From assembly GCF_036084755.1 (NCBI RefSeq), contig NZ_CP107968.1:930001-994000 (forward strand): DNA of 64,000 nucleotides, written 5' to 3'. Below, in pieces: positions 15,372 through 24,946 of the stretch (the stretch's first letter is position 1; every line of letters begins with the position of its first letter). The stretch is from Streptomyces sp. NBC_00370 (GTDB lineage: Bacteria; Actinomycetota; Actinomycetes; Streptomycetales; Streptomycetaceae). The position numbers were made by a program, and so were the translations under genes. The notes under the pieces were generated by a model, which saw nothing but the letters and a program-made list of their open reading frames with translations, was not told where the DNA came from and did not search any database.

Positions 15372-17195
15372 ATGACGGAGGACGCTGCGAGCAGAGGCAT
15401 CAGCCGGCGCAGACTGGGCGGTGGCGTGCTCGCCCTCGGCGGCGCCTTCGCGCTCGCGACCCTCCCGTTCGCGGAGACCGCCGCCGGAGCGGACCTGGGC
15501 ACAGGTGCCGGGCCCGGTACCGGCCACGGACACGGGCACGGGGCGACGACGCTGCGTCACGGCTCCGCCGAGCGCGCCGGACTGATCGCCGGTCAGCTGG
15601 ACGCATTGGTCACCGACGCCACCGCGTATCTGGGCCCCTCCCCCAAGCACCCGTACTACGCGGGCGCCGTACTGCTCGCCGGCCGCGGCGGTACGGTGGC
15701 GCTGCACCGGCCGATCGGCAAGGCCGTGCGGTACGCGGCGTACGACGACACGACCGACACGGGCGTGGAGTTCCCCGCCGACCAGCAGATCCCGGCGGCC
15801 GAGGACACGCTCTACGACCTCGCCTCCCTCTCCAAGCTGTTCACCTCGCTGCTCGCCGTCCAACTGGTCGAGCGCGGTTCGCTGGCGATCGAGGAGAAGG
15901 TCGCCGCCTACCTTCCCGAGTACGCGGCCGCCGGCAAGCAGGACATCACGATCCGCCATCTGCTCACGCATGTGTCGGGACTCCAGGCCGACCTGCCGTT
16001 CTACGACGAGCCGACGCGCGAGGCGATGCTCCAACTCCTGTGGAACGAGGCACCGGTGAACCCGCCGGGCACGGTCTACCTCTACTCGGACCTCAACATG
16101 ATCTCGCTCCAGCTGGTGCTGGAGCGGATCACCGGGCGCACCCTCGACACCCTGGTGCGCGACGAGATCACCGCGCCGCTCGGGATGCGCCGCACCCGCT
16201 ACAACCCGCCCGCCTCCTGGAAGCCGAAGATCGCGGCGACCGAGGACGCCAGGGCGCCGTGGTCGGCGCTCGACCGGGGGCTCGTCTGGGGCGAGGTGCA
16301 CGACGAGAACGCGTACGCGTTCGGCGGCGTCGCCGGCCATGCCGGGGTCTTCTCCTGCGCCTGGGACCTCGCGGTCCTCGCCCGTACGCTCCTCAACGGC
16401 GGCGCCTACGGCACGGTCCGGATCCTGTCGCGGGAGTCGGTGAACTCCCTGTTCACCGACTTCAACACGGACTTCCCCGGCGACGCGCACGGCCTGGGCT
16501 TCGAGCTCTACCAGCACTGGTACATGGGCGCCATGGCGACACCCACCACGGCGGGGCACACCGGCTTCACCGGTACGAGCGTCGTACTCGACCCGACGAC
16601 CGACTCGTTCCTGATCGTCCTCGGCAACTCCGTGCATCCCGTGCGCAATTGGCGCTCCGGCAGCGCGCCCCGGGTCGCCACCGGGAACCGGCTGGCGCGG
16701 GCCGTCGCCGTCCGGCCGCAGGACGGCCGTACCGCCTGGTTCTCCGGCATGGCGAGCGCCACCACCGCCACCCTCACCCTGCCCGCGCTGACTCCCACCT
16801 CTGCGCACCCCCGGCTGCGCTGCGAGCTGTGGTGGGACACCGAGCCGGGGTCCGACACGCTGTTCCTCGAAGCGTCGGCCGACGCGGGGACGGTGTGGCA
16901 GCCCGTCCCGTTCACCACGGTGTGCGCGGGGCAGGAGCCGCAGAGCCATCCGGCGGGCTCGGCCACCGGCTGGTCGGGCCGGGTCTGGCACCACCTGGGC
17001 GCCGACCTCACGGCATGGCGCGGCCAGCGCGTCGTGCTGCGCTGGCGGTACGCGACCGATCCGCTGTACGTGGGACGCGGCGGCTACGTGGACGCGCTAC
17101 GCGTGGACGACGGCGGGCGCGTCCTGTTCGACGAGCGGCGCACGCAGGACGCGTCCCGTATCGAGGCGAAGGGCTGGGCGCCGTCGGCCGACTGA
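15372..17195 (+). CDS. Tat-exported beta-lactamase-fold serine hydrolase with C-terminal jelly-roll-like domain
   Basis: The 607-residue protein begins with a twin-arginine signal (SRRRLGGGVLALGG) and a His/Gly-rich linker. Residues about 75-430 form a class C beta-lactamase/penicillin-binding-protein fold with the catalytic SxxK (S152-L-S-K155 in LYDLASLSKLFTS), the YxN-like YSDLN motif and a C-terminal HTGFTGT in the KTG position. The remaining 150 residues (LRCELWWDTEPGSDTLFLEA, WRYATDPLYVGRGGYVDALR) resemble the accessory beta-sandwich found in immune-inhibitor-A type peptidases. It probably acts on wall peptides or esters outside the cell. GGGAGG precedes the ATG. Paired GAAA-TTTC repeats lie in its leader. 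Confidence 0.85.
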   Translation: MTEDAASRGISRRRLGGGVLALGGAFALATLPFAETAAGADLGTGAGPGTGHGHGHGATTLRHGSAERAGLIAGQLDALVTDATAYLGPSPKHPYYAGAVLLAGRGGTVALHRPIGKAVRYAAYDDTTDTGVEFPADQQIPAAEDTLYDLASLSKLFTSLLAVQLVERGSLAIEEKVAAYLPEYAAAGKQDITIRHLLTHVSGLQADLPFYDEPTREAMLQLLWNEAPVNPPGTVYLYSDLNMISLQLVLERITGRTLDTLVRDEITAPLGMRRTRYNPPASWKPKIAATEDARAPWSALDRGLVWGEVHDENAYAFGGVAGHAGVFSCAWDLAVLARTLLNGGAYGTVRILSRESVNSLFTDFNTDFPGDAHGLGFELYQHWYMGAMATPTTAGHTGFTGTSVVLDPTTDSFLIVLGNSVHPVRNWRSGSAPRVATGNRLARAVAVRPQDGRTAWFSGMASATTATLTLPALTPTSAHPRLRCELWWDTEPGSDTLFLEASADAGTVWQPVPFTTVCAGQEPQSHPAGSATGWSGRVWHHLGADLTAWRGQRVVLRWRYATDPLYVGRGGYVDALRVDDGGRVLFDERRTQDASRIEAKGWAPSAD

Positions 17196-17228
17196 CGGGG
17201 CGTCAGCAGGTCGGCGGCGTACGTCCCG

Positions 17229-18794
17229 TCACCTGCCCAGCGCCGCCATCGCCGCGTTGTGGCCCGGTACGCCGCTGACCCCGCCGCCGCGTACGGCGCC
17301 CGCGCCGCACAGCAGCACATTGGGATGCGCGGTCTCCACGCCCCAGCGTCCGGTCTCCTCGCTCGCGTACGGGAACGACAGGTCGCGGTGGAAGATATGG
17401 CCGCCGGGCAGCCGCAGTTCGCGTTCGAGGTCGAGCGGGGTCTTCGCCTCGATACAGGGGCGGCCCTCCTCGTCCAGCGCGAGGCAGTCGGCGATCGGCT
17501 CGGCCAGCCGCTCGTCCAGCTGGGCGAGGGTCGCGGCGAGCAGGCTCTCCCGTACCGCGTCGTTCGTCGCCGCGCCCCCGCCGTCGGTCGCGTCTCCGGC
17601 GAACAGCCGCGCGGGGGTGTGGAGTCCGAACAGGGTCAGCGTCTGGTAGCCGCGCTCGGCCAGCTCGGGACCGAGGATCGACGGGTCGGTGAGCGAGTGG
17701 CAGTAGATCTCCGAAGGCGGCGCCGAAGGCAGCGCGCCCGACGCCGCTTCCCGGTAGGCGGTGGCCAACTGCTCGTAGCCCTCGGCCACATGGAAGGTGC
17801 CGGCGAACGCGTCGCGCGGGTCGACGGACGTGTCGCGCAGCTTCGGCAGCCGGTGCAGCAGCATGTTGACCTTGAGCTGGGCGCCCTCGGGCGCCGGCGG
17901 CGCCTCCTCGCCCAGCAGCCGGGCAAGCGTCCGGGGCGACGCGTTGACCAGCACCTGTCCGGCCGCGACCGTACCGTCACGGCCGTCACCCTCGGTGCGG
18001 TAGGAGACCTCGGCGCGGCTGCCGTCCGTCTCGATGCCGGTCGCCTCGTGCCCGGTGACGATCTCGGCGCCCGCGGCCCTGGCCGCCGCGGCCAGCGCGT
18101 CGGTGAGCGCGCCCATTCCGCCGACCGGTACGTCCCAGTCGCCGGTGCCGCCGCCGATCACGTGGTAAAGGAAGCAGCGGTTCTGCACCAGTGACGGGTC
18201 GTGGGCGTCGGCGAACGTGCCGATCAGGGCGTCGGTGAGCGCCACGCCCCGGACCAGGTCGTTGCCGAAGCGCTTCTCGATCGCGATGCCGATGGGCTCC
18301 TCGAAGAGCATCCGCCAGGCCGCCTCGTCGTCGATCCGCAGCCGCAGCTCGTCCCGGGTCAGCAGCGGCTCGGTCAGCGTGGGGAAGACCCGCTCGGCGA
18401 CGCGCGTGGTCGTGCCGTAGAACTTCCGCCAGGCGACGTACTCGGCGTCGTCGCCGGTCAGCGCGGCGAAGGAGGCGCGGGTGCGGCCCTCGCCGACGAG
18501 CAGCCCCGTGCTGCCCTGCGGGGTGTACGAGGACACGGTCCGCTTGCGGACGGCGAAGCGCAGGCCCAGCTCCTGCACGATCTTGTCGGGCAGCAGCGAC
18601 ACCAGGTAGGAGTAGCGGGAGAGCCGTGCGTCGACCCCGGCGAACGGGCGGGTGGAGACCGCCGCCCCTCCGGTGGTGGCCAGGCGCTCCAGGACGAGCA
18701 CGGAGCGCCCTGCGCGGGCGAGATAGGCGGCGGCGACCAGTCCGTTGTGGCCGCCGCCCACGATCACTGCGTCGTACGTGGCATGTGCGGGCAT
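17229..18794 (-). CDS. FAD-dependent oxidoreductase of the phytoene desaturase / PYROXD2 family
   Basis: The 521-residue protein has the amino-terminal dinucleotide fold (YDAVIVGGGHNGLVAAAYLA, then VLVLERLATTGGAA) and the C-terminal FAD-contact motif (NVLLCGAGAVRGGGVSGVPG) of the CrtI-like flavoproteins, specifically the PYROXD2 subgroup. The middle shows DWDVPVGGMGALTDALAAAA, which is typical. No carotenoid genes are nearby, so a desaturase role is not supported; the substrate is unknown. ATG 18794 (MPAHATYD) begins just before the first beta strand; a longer frame to 18845 adds residues unlike the family. It is convergent with the serine hydrolase gene. Confidence 0.85.
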   Translation of the reverse strand: MPAHATYDAVIVGGGHNGLVAAAYLARAGRSVLVLERLATTGGAAVSTRPFAGVDARLSRYSYLVSLLPDKIVQELGLRFAVRKRTVSSYTPQGSTGLLVGEGRTRASFAALTGDDAEYVAWRKFYGTTTRVAERVFPTLTEPLLTRDELRLRIDDEAAWRMLFEEPIGIAIEKRFGNDLVRGVALTDALIGTFADAHDPSLVQNRCFLYHVIGGGTGDWDVPVGGMGALTDALAAAARAAGAEIVTGHEATGIETDGSRAEVSYRTEGDGRDGTVAAGQVLVNASPRTLARLLGEEAPPAPEGAQLKVNMLLHRLPKLRDTSVDPRDAFAGTFHVAEGYEQLATAYREAASGALPSAPPSEIYCHSLTDPSILGPELAERGYQTLTLFGLHTPARLFAGDATDGGGAATNDAVRESLLAATLAQLDERLAEPIADCLALDEEGRPCIEAKTPLDLERELRLPGGHIFHRDLSFPYASEETGRWGVETAHPNVLLCGAGAVRGGGVSGVPGHNAAMAALGR

Positions 18795-18873
18795 GGCTCT
18801 TGGTAACACGCCATTGATCGGTCGGCCAGAGCGCGGAGCGTCCACCTGCGGTAACGATCCGGTACACGGTCCG

Positions 18874-21153
18874 TCAGGAACTGTCGTCGTGGCGCCGCCG
18901 CAGCGCCGCCACCTGCCGGTACAGCTCCACCGCCTCGGCCGTGCGGCCCAGTTGCTCCAGACAGTGCGCCTCGTCGTTGCGGCTGGACAGCGTGTCGGGG
19001 TGGTCGGCGCCCAGCACCCTGGCCCTGCCGTCGGCGACCTGCCGGTAGGCGGTCAGGGCGTCGGTCCAGCGGCCGAGCCAGCCGAGGCCGACGGCCACCT
19101 CGCGCAGGCTGACGAGCGTGTCGGGGTGGTCGGGGCCCAGCACCCTGGCCCGGATCGCCGACACGTCGCGCGATTCGGCCAGAGCCTCCTCCCAGCGGGC
19201 CAGCCTGCCGAGGTTGACGCCCAGGCCGTGTCTGGCGCGCAGCGTCTCCGGGTCGGCGGGGCCCTGGATCCGGGTCCGGTCGCCCGTGAGGCCGCGGTAC
19301 AGCTCCAGGGCCTCCTCGCTGCGGCCGAGCCTGCCCAGGCAGATGCCGATCTCGTAGCGGGTGGCGAGGGTGTCCCGGTGGTCGGGGCCGAGCGCGAGCG
19401 CGCGGGCCGCGGCGACCTCGCGGTAGCCGGTCAGCGCCTCGGCCCAGCGGCCGAGCCTGCCGAGCGCGTAGGCGACCTCGTAGCGGGTCACCAGCGTCTC
19501 GGGATGGTCGGCGCCCAGTACCCGGCCGCGGGCGGCTGCGACCTCCAGGGCCATCCGGTAGGAGTCCTCGATCCGGCCGAGCCTGCTGAGGTTGAAGGCG
19601 AGGTTGTGCCGGCAGCGCAGGGTGTCCGGGTGGTCGGGGCCCATGGTGCGCTCACGGGAGGCGAGCACCGCCGCGTACACCTCGTGCGCCTCGAAGTGCC
19701 GGCTGAGCCGTCCGAGTACGTACGCGGTCTCCTGGCGGGCGGCCAGGGTCTCCGGGTGGTCGGGGCCGAGGCTGCGCCCGCGGCCCTCGGCGACCTGGCC
19801 GAATTCGTGCAGCGCGTCGGCGGCCCGGCCCGTCTTGCTGAGGGTGAAGCCGATCTCGTACCTGCTGTCCAGCGTGTCGGGGTGGTCGGGGCCGAGGATC
19901 TGGGCGCGCTCGGCGGCGACGGCGCGGTGCGTCTCGCCCGCCTCCTCCCACTGGCCGAGTCTGCCCAGCCGCAGCCCGGCGTTGTGCCGGGCGGTGAGCG
20001 CGGCGAGCTGTTCCGGCGGCGGGGTGGGGCGCTGCGCCGACGACAGGTCTCCCCCGGCGGCCGGCGCGCTGATCCACTCGCCGGTCAGTGCCGCCGTGGG
20101 GTCGGGGACGAGCTGGTCGGGCGGGGTGGTGCGCAGCAGCGTGGTGCCGGTCGCCTTGTGCCCGGTCGTCATGCCCCGGGTCCAGGCCGGCAGCCGGTGG
20201 CCCTGCGGCGGTCCGGCGCCGATCGCCGCCGGTGTGTCGCGGGGCGGGTGGGCCGCCGGCTGCGGCCCGTGGTCCTGTGCGGGGGCGCCGGGTCCCGCGG
20301 TGGAGCGTGCCACGCCGATGCGCCGGCGCAGCTCGCCCGCGTCGGCGGGCCGCTCGTCGGGCTCCTTGGCCAGCAGGTCGAGGACGATCCGGTCGAAGTA
20401 CGCGGGCAGGTCGGGGCGGTGGCTGCGGGGCGGCTCGGGGGCGGTGTCCCGGTGGCCGACCAGCACGGACCAGGCGTCGCCGAGGTCGAACGGAGGCGCT
20501 CCGGTGGCCAGTTCGTACAGGACGCAGCCGAGCGAGTAGAGGTCGCTGCGGTGGTCGACGTTGCCGCCGCCGATCTGCTCGGGCGACATGTAGTGCGGGG
20601 TGCCCATCGCCACGCCCGTACCGGTGAGTTTGGCGCTGAAGCCGACGTCGTGGCCGAGGCGCGCTATGCCGAAGTCGCATATCTTCACGGCACCGTCGGG
20701 CAGCCGCATGATGTTGGCGGGCTTCAGGTCGCGGTGCACGATGCCCTGCCGGTGCGTGTAGGCGAGGGCGTCGGCGACCTGTTCGGCGATGTCGACGACG
20801 TCGGCCACCGGCAGCGGCCGTTGGTCGTTGGCGGCCATCAGCTGGCCGAGGTCCCGGCCTTCGAGCAGTTCCATGACGAGGTACAGGACGCCTTCGTACT
20901 CGCCGAAGTCGTGGACGACGGTGACGCCGCGGTGCTGCAGCCCGGCGGCGACCCTGGCCTCGCGGCGGAAGCGCTCGCGCATGATCCGGGTGAAGGAGTG
21001 GTCCTGTTCGGGTCCGAGCGGTTTGAGGCACTTCACCGCGACGCGCCGGCCGAGCGATTCGTCGCGCGCCAGCCACACCTCGCCCATCCCGCCGCGCCCG
21101 ATGAGTTCGAGCAGTCGGTACCGGCCCTGGATCAGCCTGGTGTCGTCCGCCAT
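18874..21153 (-). CDS. Cytoplasmic Ser/Thr protein kinase with C-terminal TPR array
   Basis: The 759-residue protein has a full PknB-type kinase domain (residues about 10-285): glycine loop IGRGGMGEVW, lysine in VAVKCLK, HRDLKPAN catalytic loop, DFG, and MSPEQ. A Pro/Gly-rich linker with no membrane segment follows. From about residue 385 there are eight or so 42-residue TPR units of the kinesin-light-chain kind, marked by repeated LGPDHPDTL at the end of each and LGRLGRWEEAL-like helices. These are protein-binding scaffolds, so partners or substrates probably dock there. The gene starts 22 bp inside the end of the upstream MpaB-like gene, which implies coupled translation. Confidence 0.9.
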   Translation of the reverse strand: MADDTRLIQGRYRLLELIGRGGMGEVWLARDESLGRRVAVKCLKPLGPEQDHSFTRIMRERFRREARVAAGLQHRGVTVVHDFGEYEGVLYLVMELLEGRDLGQLMAANDQRPLPVADVVDIAEQVADALAYTHRQGIVHRDLKPANIMRLPDGAVKICDFGIARLGHDVGFSAKLTGTGVAMGTPHYMSPEQIGGGNVDHRSDLYSLGCVLYELATGAPPFDLGDAWSVLVGHRDTAPEPPRSHRPDLPAYFDRIVLDLLAKEPDERPADAGELRRRIGVARSTAGPGAPAQDHGPQPAAHPPRDTPAAIGAGPPQGHRLPAWTRGMTTGHKATGTTLLRTTPPDQLVPDPTAALTGEWISAPAAGGDLSSAQRPTPPPEQLAALTARHNAGLRLGRLGQWEEAGETHRAVAAERAQILGPDHPDTLDSRYEIGFTLSKTGRAADALHEFGQVAEGRGRSLGPDHPETLAARQETAYVLGRLSRHFEAHEVYAAVLASRERTMGPDHPDTLRCRHNLAFNLSRLGRIEDSYRMALEVAAARGRVLGADHPETLVTRYEVAYALGRLGRWAEALTGYREVAAARALALGPDHRDTLATRYEIGICLGRLGRSEEALELYRGLTGDRTRIQGPADPETLRARHGLGVNLGRLARWEEALAESRDVSAIRARVLGPDHPDTLVSLREVAVGLGWLGRWTDALTAYRQVADGRARVLGADHPDTLSSRNDEAHCLEQLGRTAEAVELYRQVAALRRRHDDSS

Positions 21154-22070
21154 CGCGTGCTGTCGCCCCCGTCTCGCTGCGCCCTCCCCGGCCCGTCCAG
21201 TATGGCGGCCCCCCGGCCAGGTGTGTACGGGTCGGGCCGCGCGTCAGGGCCGAGTCTGGCCATTGCCCCGAGAATGTGCTTCGGCGGCAGCTGCCAGCGC
21301 AGCCGGGAGGGCAGCAGGCGCAGCAGCCTCCCCGCGACGGTGAGCCGGTGGGTGACCTTACCCGCAGCGGGCGCCGGCCTGCCGTACAGGTCGTGGGCGT
21401 ACGGCGGCAGCGCGGCGTAGGCGAGCGCGGCGACCTGACGCCACAGCAGCGCCCGCAGCGGTCGCAGCAGGAGGGGGACGGGCGGACGGCGCAGGAAGTC
21501 GTCCACCTCGCGGGCGTCGGGACCGCAGGCCAGCTCCGGCAGGACGGCGGCGAAGTACGCGTCGAGTTCGGCGGCGGTGCCGGGGACCCGCGCCGGGTCG
21601 AGGCCGACGAGCCGGGCGCCCGTGCGGTGCTCGGCCACGTACCGGTCGGCGATCGCGTCGTCGATCGGCAGCCCCGAGCGGCGCAGCACCTGGAGGTAGG
21701 AGTCGGCCTCGGCGCAGTGCACCCAGAGCAGCAGCTCGGGGTCGTCGACGCCGTAGCTCTCGCCGGTGGCCGGGTCGGTGGCCTTGAGCAGCCGGTGGAT
21801 CCGGCGGACCCGGGCGCCCGCCCGCTCGGCGGACCCGGCCGTGCCGTACGTGATGGTGGCGACGAACTGGGCCGTACGGAGCAGCCGGCCCCAGGCGTCG
21901 GCGCGGAAGTCGCTGTTCTGCATGATGCCGCCGAGGGCGCGGGGGTGCAGCGCCTGGAGATAGAGGGCGCGGACCCCGGCGATCCACATCATCGGGTCGC
22001 TGTGCAGCTGCCAGGTGACGGAGCCGGGGCCGAAGAGGCCGGGGTCGGGCGGCGGCGTGGGCTCGTTCAT
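21132..22070 (-). CDS. MpaB-like (DUF2236) oxygenase-family protein
   Basis: The 312-residue protein matches the DUF2236/latex-clearing and mycophenolic-acid MpaB family of heme-binding oxygenases. Typical parts are DPMMWIAGVRALYLQALHPR, the LLRTAQFVATITYG helix, RRIHRLLKATDP and LLLWVHCAEADSYL with the probable heme histidine. Substrate is unknown. The start at ATG 22070 has an excellent GGAGGTGGAG immediately upstream. It overlaps the downstream TPR kinase by 22 bp. The divergent ligase gene begins 131 bp away. Confidence 0.8.
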   Translation of the reverse strand: MNEPTPPPDPGLFGPGSVTWQLHSDPMMWIAGVRALYLQALHPRALGGIMQNSDFRADAWGRLLRTAQFVATITYGTAGSAERAGARVRRIHRLLKATDPATGESYGVDDPELLLWVHCAEADSYLQVLRRSGLPIDDAIADRYVAEHRTGARLVGLDPARVPGTAAELDAYFAAVLPELACGPDAREVDDFLRRPPVPLLLRPLRALLWRQVAALAYAALPPYAHDLYGRPAPAAGKVTHRLTVAGRLLRLLPSRLRWQLPPKHILGAMARLGPDARPDPYTPGRGAAILDGPGRAQRDGGDSTRWRTTPG

Positions 22071-22200
22071 CTCCACCTCCCCGGACGGCAACGGTCCGGT
22101 CAGGTTACGGCGTGGCCGGTGGGGTACGCGCACCGGGCGGCGGGCCGGCCGGTCCGCCGTCGGGCGGGCGGAGCGGCGTCCGACGTTGCAGGATGGCTGC

Positions 22201-23736
22201 ATGCTGCTGGCACCACTGGCCCGTGTGTCCCGTGAGGTCGCCGAGACATCGGGGCGCACCCGCAAGATCTCCCTGCTGGCCGGCCTGTTCCGGGCGGCCG
22301 GTCCCGAAGACGTGCCCGTCGTCATCCCGTACCTGGCGGGCCGGCTGCCCCAAGGGCGGATCGGGGTGGGCTGGAACGCCCTGAAGGACCCGCCGCCCGC
22401 CGCCGCGGAGGCCACCCTGACGGTGCACGAGGTGGACACGGTCTTCAGCACGCTCGCGGCCGTCGAAGGCGCGGGGGCGCAGGGCGAGCGCAGGCGGCTC
22501 GTCCAGGAGCTGCTGGCCGCGGCCACCGCCGAGGAGCAGCGTTTCCTCGTCGGGCTGATCTCCGGCGAGGTGCGGCAGGGGGCGCTGGGCGCGCTCGCCG
22601 TCGAGGCGCTGGCCGTGGCGTCGGAGGCCGACGGCGACGCGGTACGGCGGGCGGTGATGCTGGCGGGGTCGCTCCAGCCGGTGGCCGAGCGGCTGCTCGC
22701 CGAGGGGCCCGCAGTGCTGGCGGAGTTCCGGCTGACCGTGGGCCGTCCCGTGCTGCCGATGCTGGCGCAGAGCGCGGGCAGCGTGGCCGAGGCGGTGGGC
22801 AGGCTCGGGGCGTGCGCGGTGGAGGAGAAGCTGGACGGTATCCGGGTGCAGGTGCACCGCGAGGGCGGCGAGGTGCGGATCTTCACCCGCACCCTCGACG
22901 ACATCACCGACCGGCTGCCGGAGGTGACGGCGGTGGCGCTGGCGCTGGACGGGGACCGGTTCGTGCTGGACGGCGAGGTCATCGCGCTCGGCGCCGACGG
23001 CAGACCGAGGCCGTTCCAGGAGGTCGCGGGGCGGGTGGGGTCGCGTACCGATGTGCGGTCGGCGGCCGAGGCGCTGCCGCTCTCGCCGGTCTTCTTCGAC
23101 ATCCTGGCCGCCGAAGGCGTCGATCTGCTGGGGCTGTCCTGCGCGGAGCGGCAGGAGGCGCTGGCCGCGCTGGTGCCCGAGCCGATGCGGGTGCGGCGCG
23201 TCGTCGTGGCGCAGGGCGGGGACGCCGCCGAGGGTGAGGCGTTCTCCCGGGACACGCTGGCGCGCGGGCACGAGGGGGTGGTGGTCAAGAGCCTCGATGC
23301 GCCGTACAGCGCGGGCAGGCGCGGGGCGGGCTGGCTGAAGGTGAAGCCGGTGCACACGCTCGACCTGGTGGTGCTGGCGGCCGAGTGGGGGCACGGCAGG
23401 CGTACGGGCAAGCTCTCCAACCTGCATCTGGGCGCGCGGCGCGAGGACGGCACGTTCGCGATGCTCGGCAAGACGTTCAAGGGGCTGACGGACGTGATGC
23501 TCCAGTGGCAGACGGAGCGCCTCGGGGAGCTGGCGGTGCGCGACGACGGGTTCACCGTGACCGTGCGGCCGGAGCTGGTGGTCGAGATCGCGTACGACGG
23601 GCTGCAGCGCTCGTCCCGCTATCCGGCGGGGGTGACGCTGCGCTTCGCCCGGGTGGTGCGCTACCGCGAGGACAAGCGCCCGGAGGACGCGGACACCGTG
23701 GACGCGGTGCTGGCGGCGCACGCCCCGACGGTGTGA
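22201..23736 (+). CDS. lig: ATP-dependent DNA ligase
   Basis: The 511-residue protein is an ATP-dependent DNA ligase of the actinobacterial LigB type. It has the N-terminal DNA-binding domain (VFSTLAAVEGAGAQGERRRL, FLVGLISGEVRQGALG), the adenylation motif EEKLDGIRVQ with the nucleotidyl lysine, motif III FTRTLDDIT, motif IIIa VLDGEVIAL, motif IV HEGVVVKS, motif V WLKVKP, and the OB fold. It joins nicks in duplex DNA with ATP and probably serves repair, because the replicative ligase in bacteria is NAD-dependent. ATG 22201 gives the expected N-terminus. A strong hairpin follows the stop codon. Confidence 0.93.
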   Translation: MLLAPLARVSREVAETSGRTRKISLLAGLFRAAGPEDVPVVIPYLAGRLPQGRIGVGWNALKDPPPAAAEATLTVHEVDTVFSTLAAVEGAGAQGERRRLVQELLAAATAEEQRFLVGLISGEVRQGALGALAVEALAVASEADGDAVRRAVMLAGSLQPVAERLLAEGPAVLAEFRLTVGRPVLPMLAQSAGSVAEAVGRLGACAVEEKLDGIRVQVHREGGEVRIFTRTLDDITDRLPEVTAVALALDGDRFVLDGEVIALGADGRPRPFQEVAGRVGSRTDVRSAAEALPLSPVFFDILAAEGVDLLGLSCAERQEALAALVPEPMRVRRVVVAQGGDAAEGEAFSRDTLARGHEGVVVKSLDAPYSAGRRGAGWLKVKPVHTLDLVVLAAEWGHGRRTGKLSNLHLGARREDGTFAMLGKTFKGLTDVMLQWQTERLGELAVRDDGFTVTVRPELVVEIAYDGLQRSSRYPAGVTLRFARVVRYREDKRPEDADTVDAVLAAHAPTV

Positions 23737-23743
23737 CGGACGG

Positions 23744-23774
23744 CCCGGGGCCGGACGGTGTGCCCGGCCCCGGG
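23744..23774. terminator. Bidirectional terminator between ligase and PI-PLC genes
   Basis: CCCGGGGCCGG pairs with CCGGCCCCGGG (11 bp) over a 9-base loop, lying between two convergent stop codons. Confidence 0.7.
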
Positions 23775-23803
23775 GTGTCGCGTGCTTCGTGACCCGCTCA
23801 GGT

Positions 23804-24844
23804 CTACTGGCCGCGCGGGACGACGGAGGAGAGCACGGCGGGCAGCGAACGCCAGTCGGCCGAGATCAGGCTGGCGTGGTCGGCGGCGAGCAGCGCGAGC
23901 CGGTCACGGGCCTGCTGCTCGGTGGGGTTGGTGCCGTCGATGGCGGGGGCCACGTTCTGGGCGTCCGTCATCAGGACGAAGTAGTGGCGCTGGTCGTACC
24001 AGGCGAGGTCGATGCCGTTGTTGACGAAGGCGGCGGCGTCACCGTCGAAGAAGACGAACCAGGGGCGCAGGGTGGTGTCCGGGTACCGGGTGCGCGGGTC
24101 GCCCGCCGCGGTGACGGAGTGGACGGCGGGGAAGGCGGTCGCCTGGGAGAGGGTCCCCGCCGCCTTCAGGTCGCGGAGGTGGGTGGCGTACTCCTTGTCG
24201 GTCCAGAACGAGTCGAACGGGTTGCTCTCCTCGACCGTGCCGGGGATGAGTTCGACGATGAACTTGCCCGCGAGCTGGGCCCTGGTGGGCCAGCTGCCCG
24301 CCTGGACGGCCTCGTCCAGCGTCGCATGACTGCCCGTCAGGTCGGCGGGGCGGAAGAGCGCGTCGCCGAGCTTGGCGTTGAGCAGCGTGTCGAACTGGAC
24401 CGGGCCGCGGCCCGCGGTGCCCAGGAAGCCGTCCTTCATCTCGATCTTGAGGACGACGGGCCGGTGGCCCGGGTGGGCGTCGTGCCAGGTTCTGATGTCG
24501 GCCAGGCAGCCGCCCAGGTCCCGGTTCTGGCTGTTGGTACGCAGCTGCGCCGGGGTGGTGGCGTTGGCGCAGTTGTTGTTGTTGCCGGTCGGGTTCTCGT
24601 GCGAGACCCGCCAGGACGCGCCGAACACATTGGTCCACACGTCGAGTTCCAGCATGCCCGCACCGGAGTCGAGGGCATCGGCGAAGTAGGGGAACGCGGT
24701 CTTGTCGTACGAGTTGTGCACGCCGACGCCGGTGGTGGCGGAGTACGGCAGCTGGTCCGTGCCGGCGGCCCGGGCCGGCGAGGTGACGAGGGCGAGGACC
24801 GCGACGGCGCTCGCGGCGACGGCGGTGCGAAGGAGCTTGGCCAT
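23804..24844 (-). CDS. Secreted phosphatidylinositol-specific phospholipase C-like enzyme
   Basis: The 346-residue protein starts at ATG 24844, preceded by GGAGGAAC. A signal peptide (LLRTAVAASAVAVLALV, cut near ARAAG) is followed by a TIM-barrel PLC domain. Catalytic histidines are likely in TTGVGVHNSYDK and WRVSHENPTG, as in the calcium-dependent PI-PLC of Streptomyces antibioticus. Other visible elements are MLELDVWTNVFG with acidic metal ligands, PVVLKIEMKDG, and the C-terminal ISADW. It would cleave phosphatidylinositol or related lipids outside the cell. Family members with this architecture are common in streptomycetes. Convergent with the DNA ligase. Confidence 0.85.
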   Translation of the reverse strand: MAKLLRTAVAASAVAVLALVTSPARAAGTDQLPYSATTGVGVHNSYDKTAFPYFADALDSGAGMLELDVWTNVFGASWRVSHENPTGNNNNCANATTPAQLRTNSQNRDLGGCLADIRTWHDAHPGHRPVVLKIEMKDGFLGTAGRGPVQFDTLLNAKLGDALFRPADLTGSHATLDEAVQAGSWPTRAQLAGKFIVELIPGTVEESNPFDSFWTDKEYATHLRDLKAAGTLSQATAFPAVHSVTAAGDPRTRYPDTTLRPWFVFFDGDAAAFVNNGIDLAWYDQRHYFVLMTDAQNVAPAIDGTNPTEQQARDRLALLAADHASLISADWRSLPAVLSSVVPRGQ

Positions 24845-24946
24845 GTCCGTTGTTCCTCCAGGTGCGCATGTGTGGGGCATGTCAACCGAGGAGGAGATTA
24901 GGGGAGTTGGGTGACGTACGGGAGGCCGGGGTCTTATCCGGTTGGA

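Noticed and set aside
15240..16994. Minus-strand open frame extending the MFS gene across the serine hydrolase
   Set aside because: It is antisense to a gene with clear motifs, and has arginine/glycine/valine-rich shadow composition.
18745..21420. 891-residue plus-strand open frame over the TPR kinase
   Set aside because: It is a shadow frame: its repeats mirror the TPR repeats of the true gene on the other strand.
22071..23555. Minus-strand open frame extending the MpaB-like gene across the DNA ligase
   Set aside because: It is antisense to the ligase gene, with Ser/Arg-rich shadow composition; the MpaB start at 22070 has a strong ribosome site.
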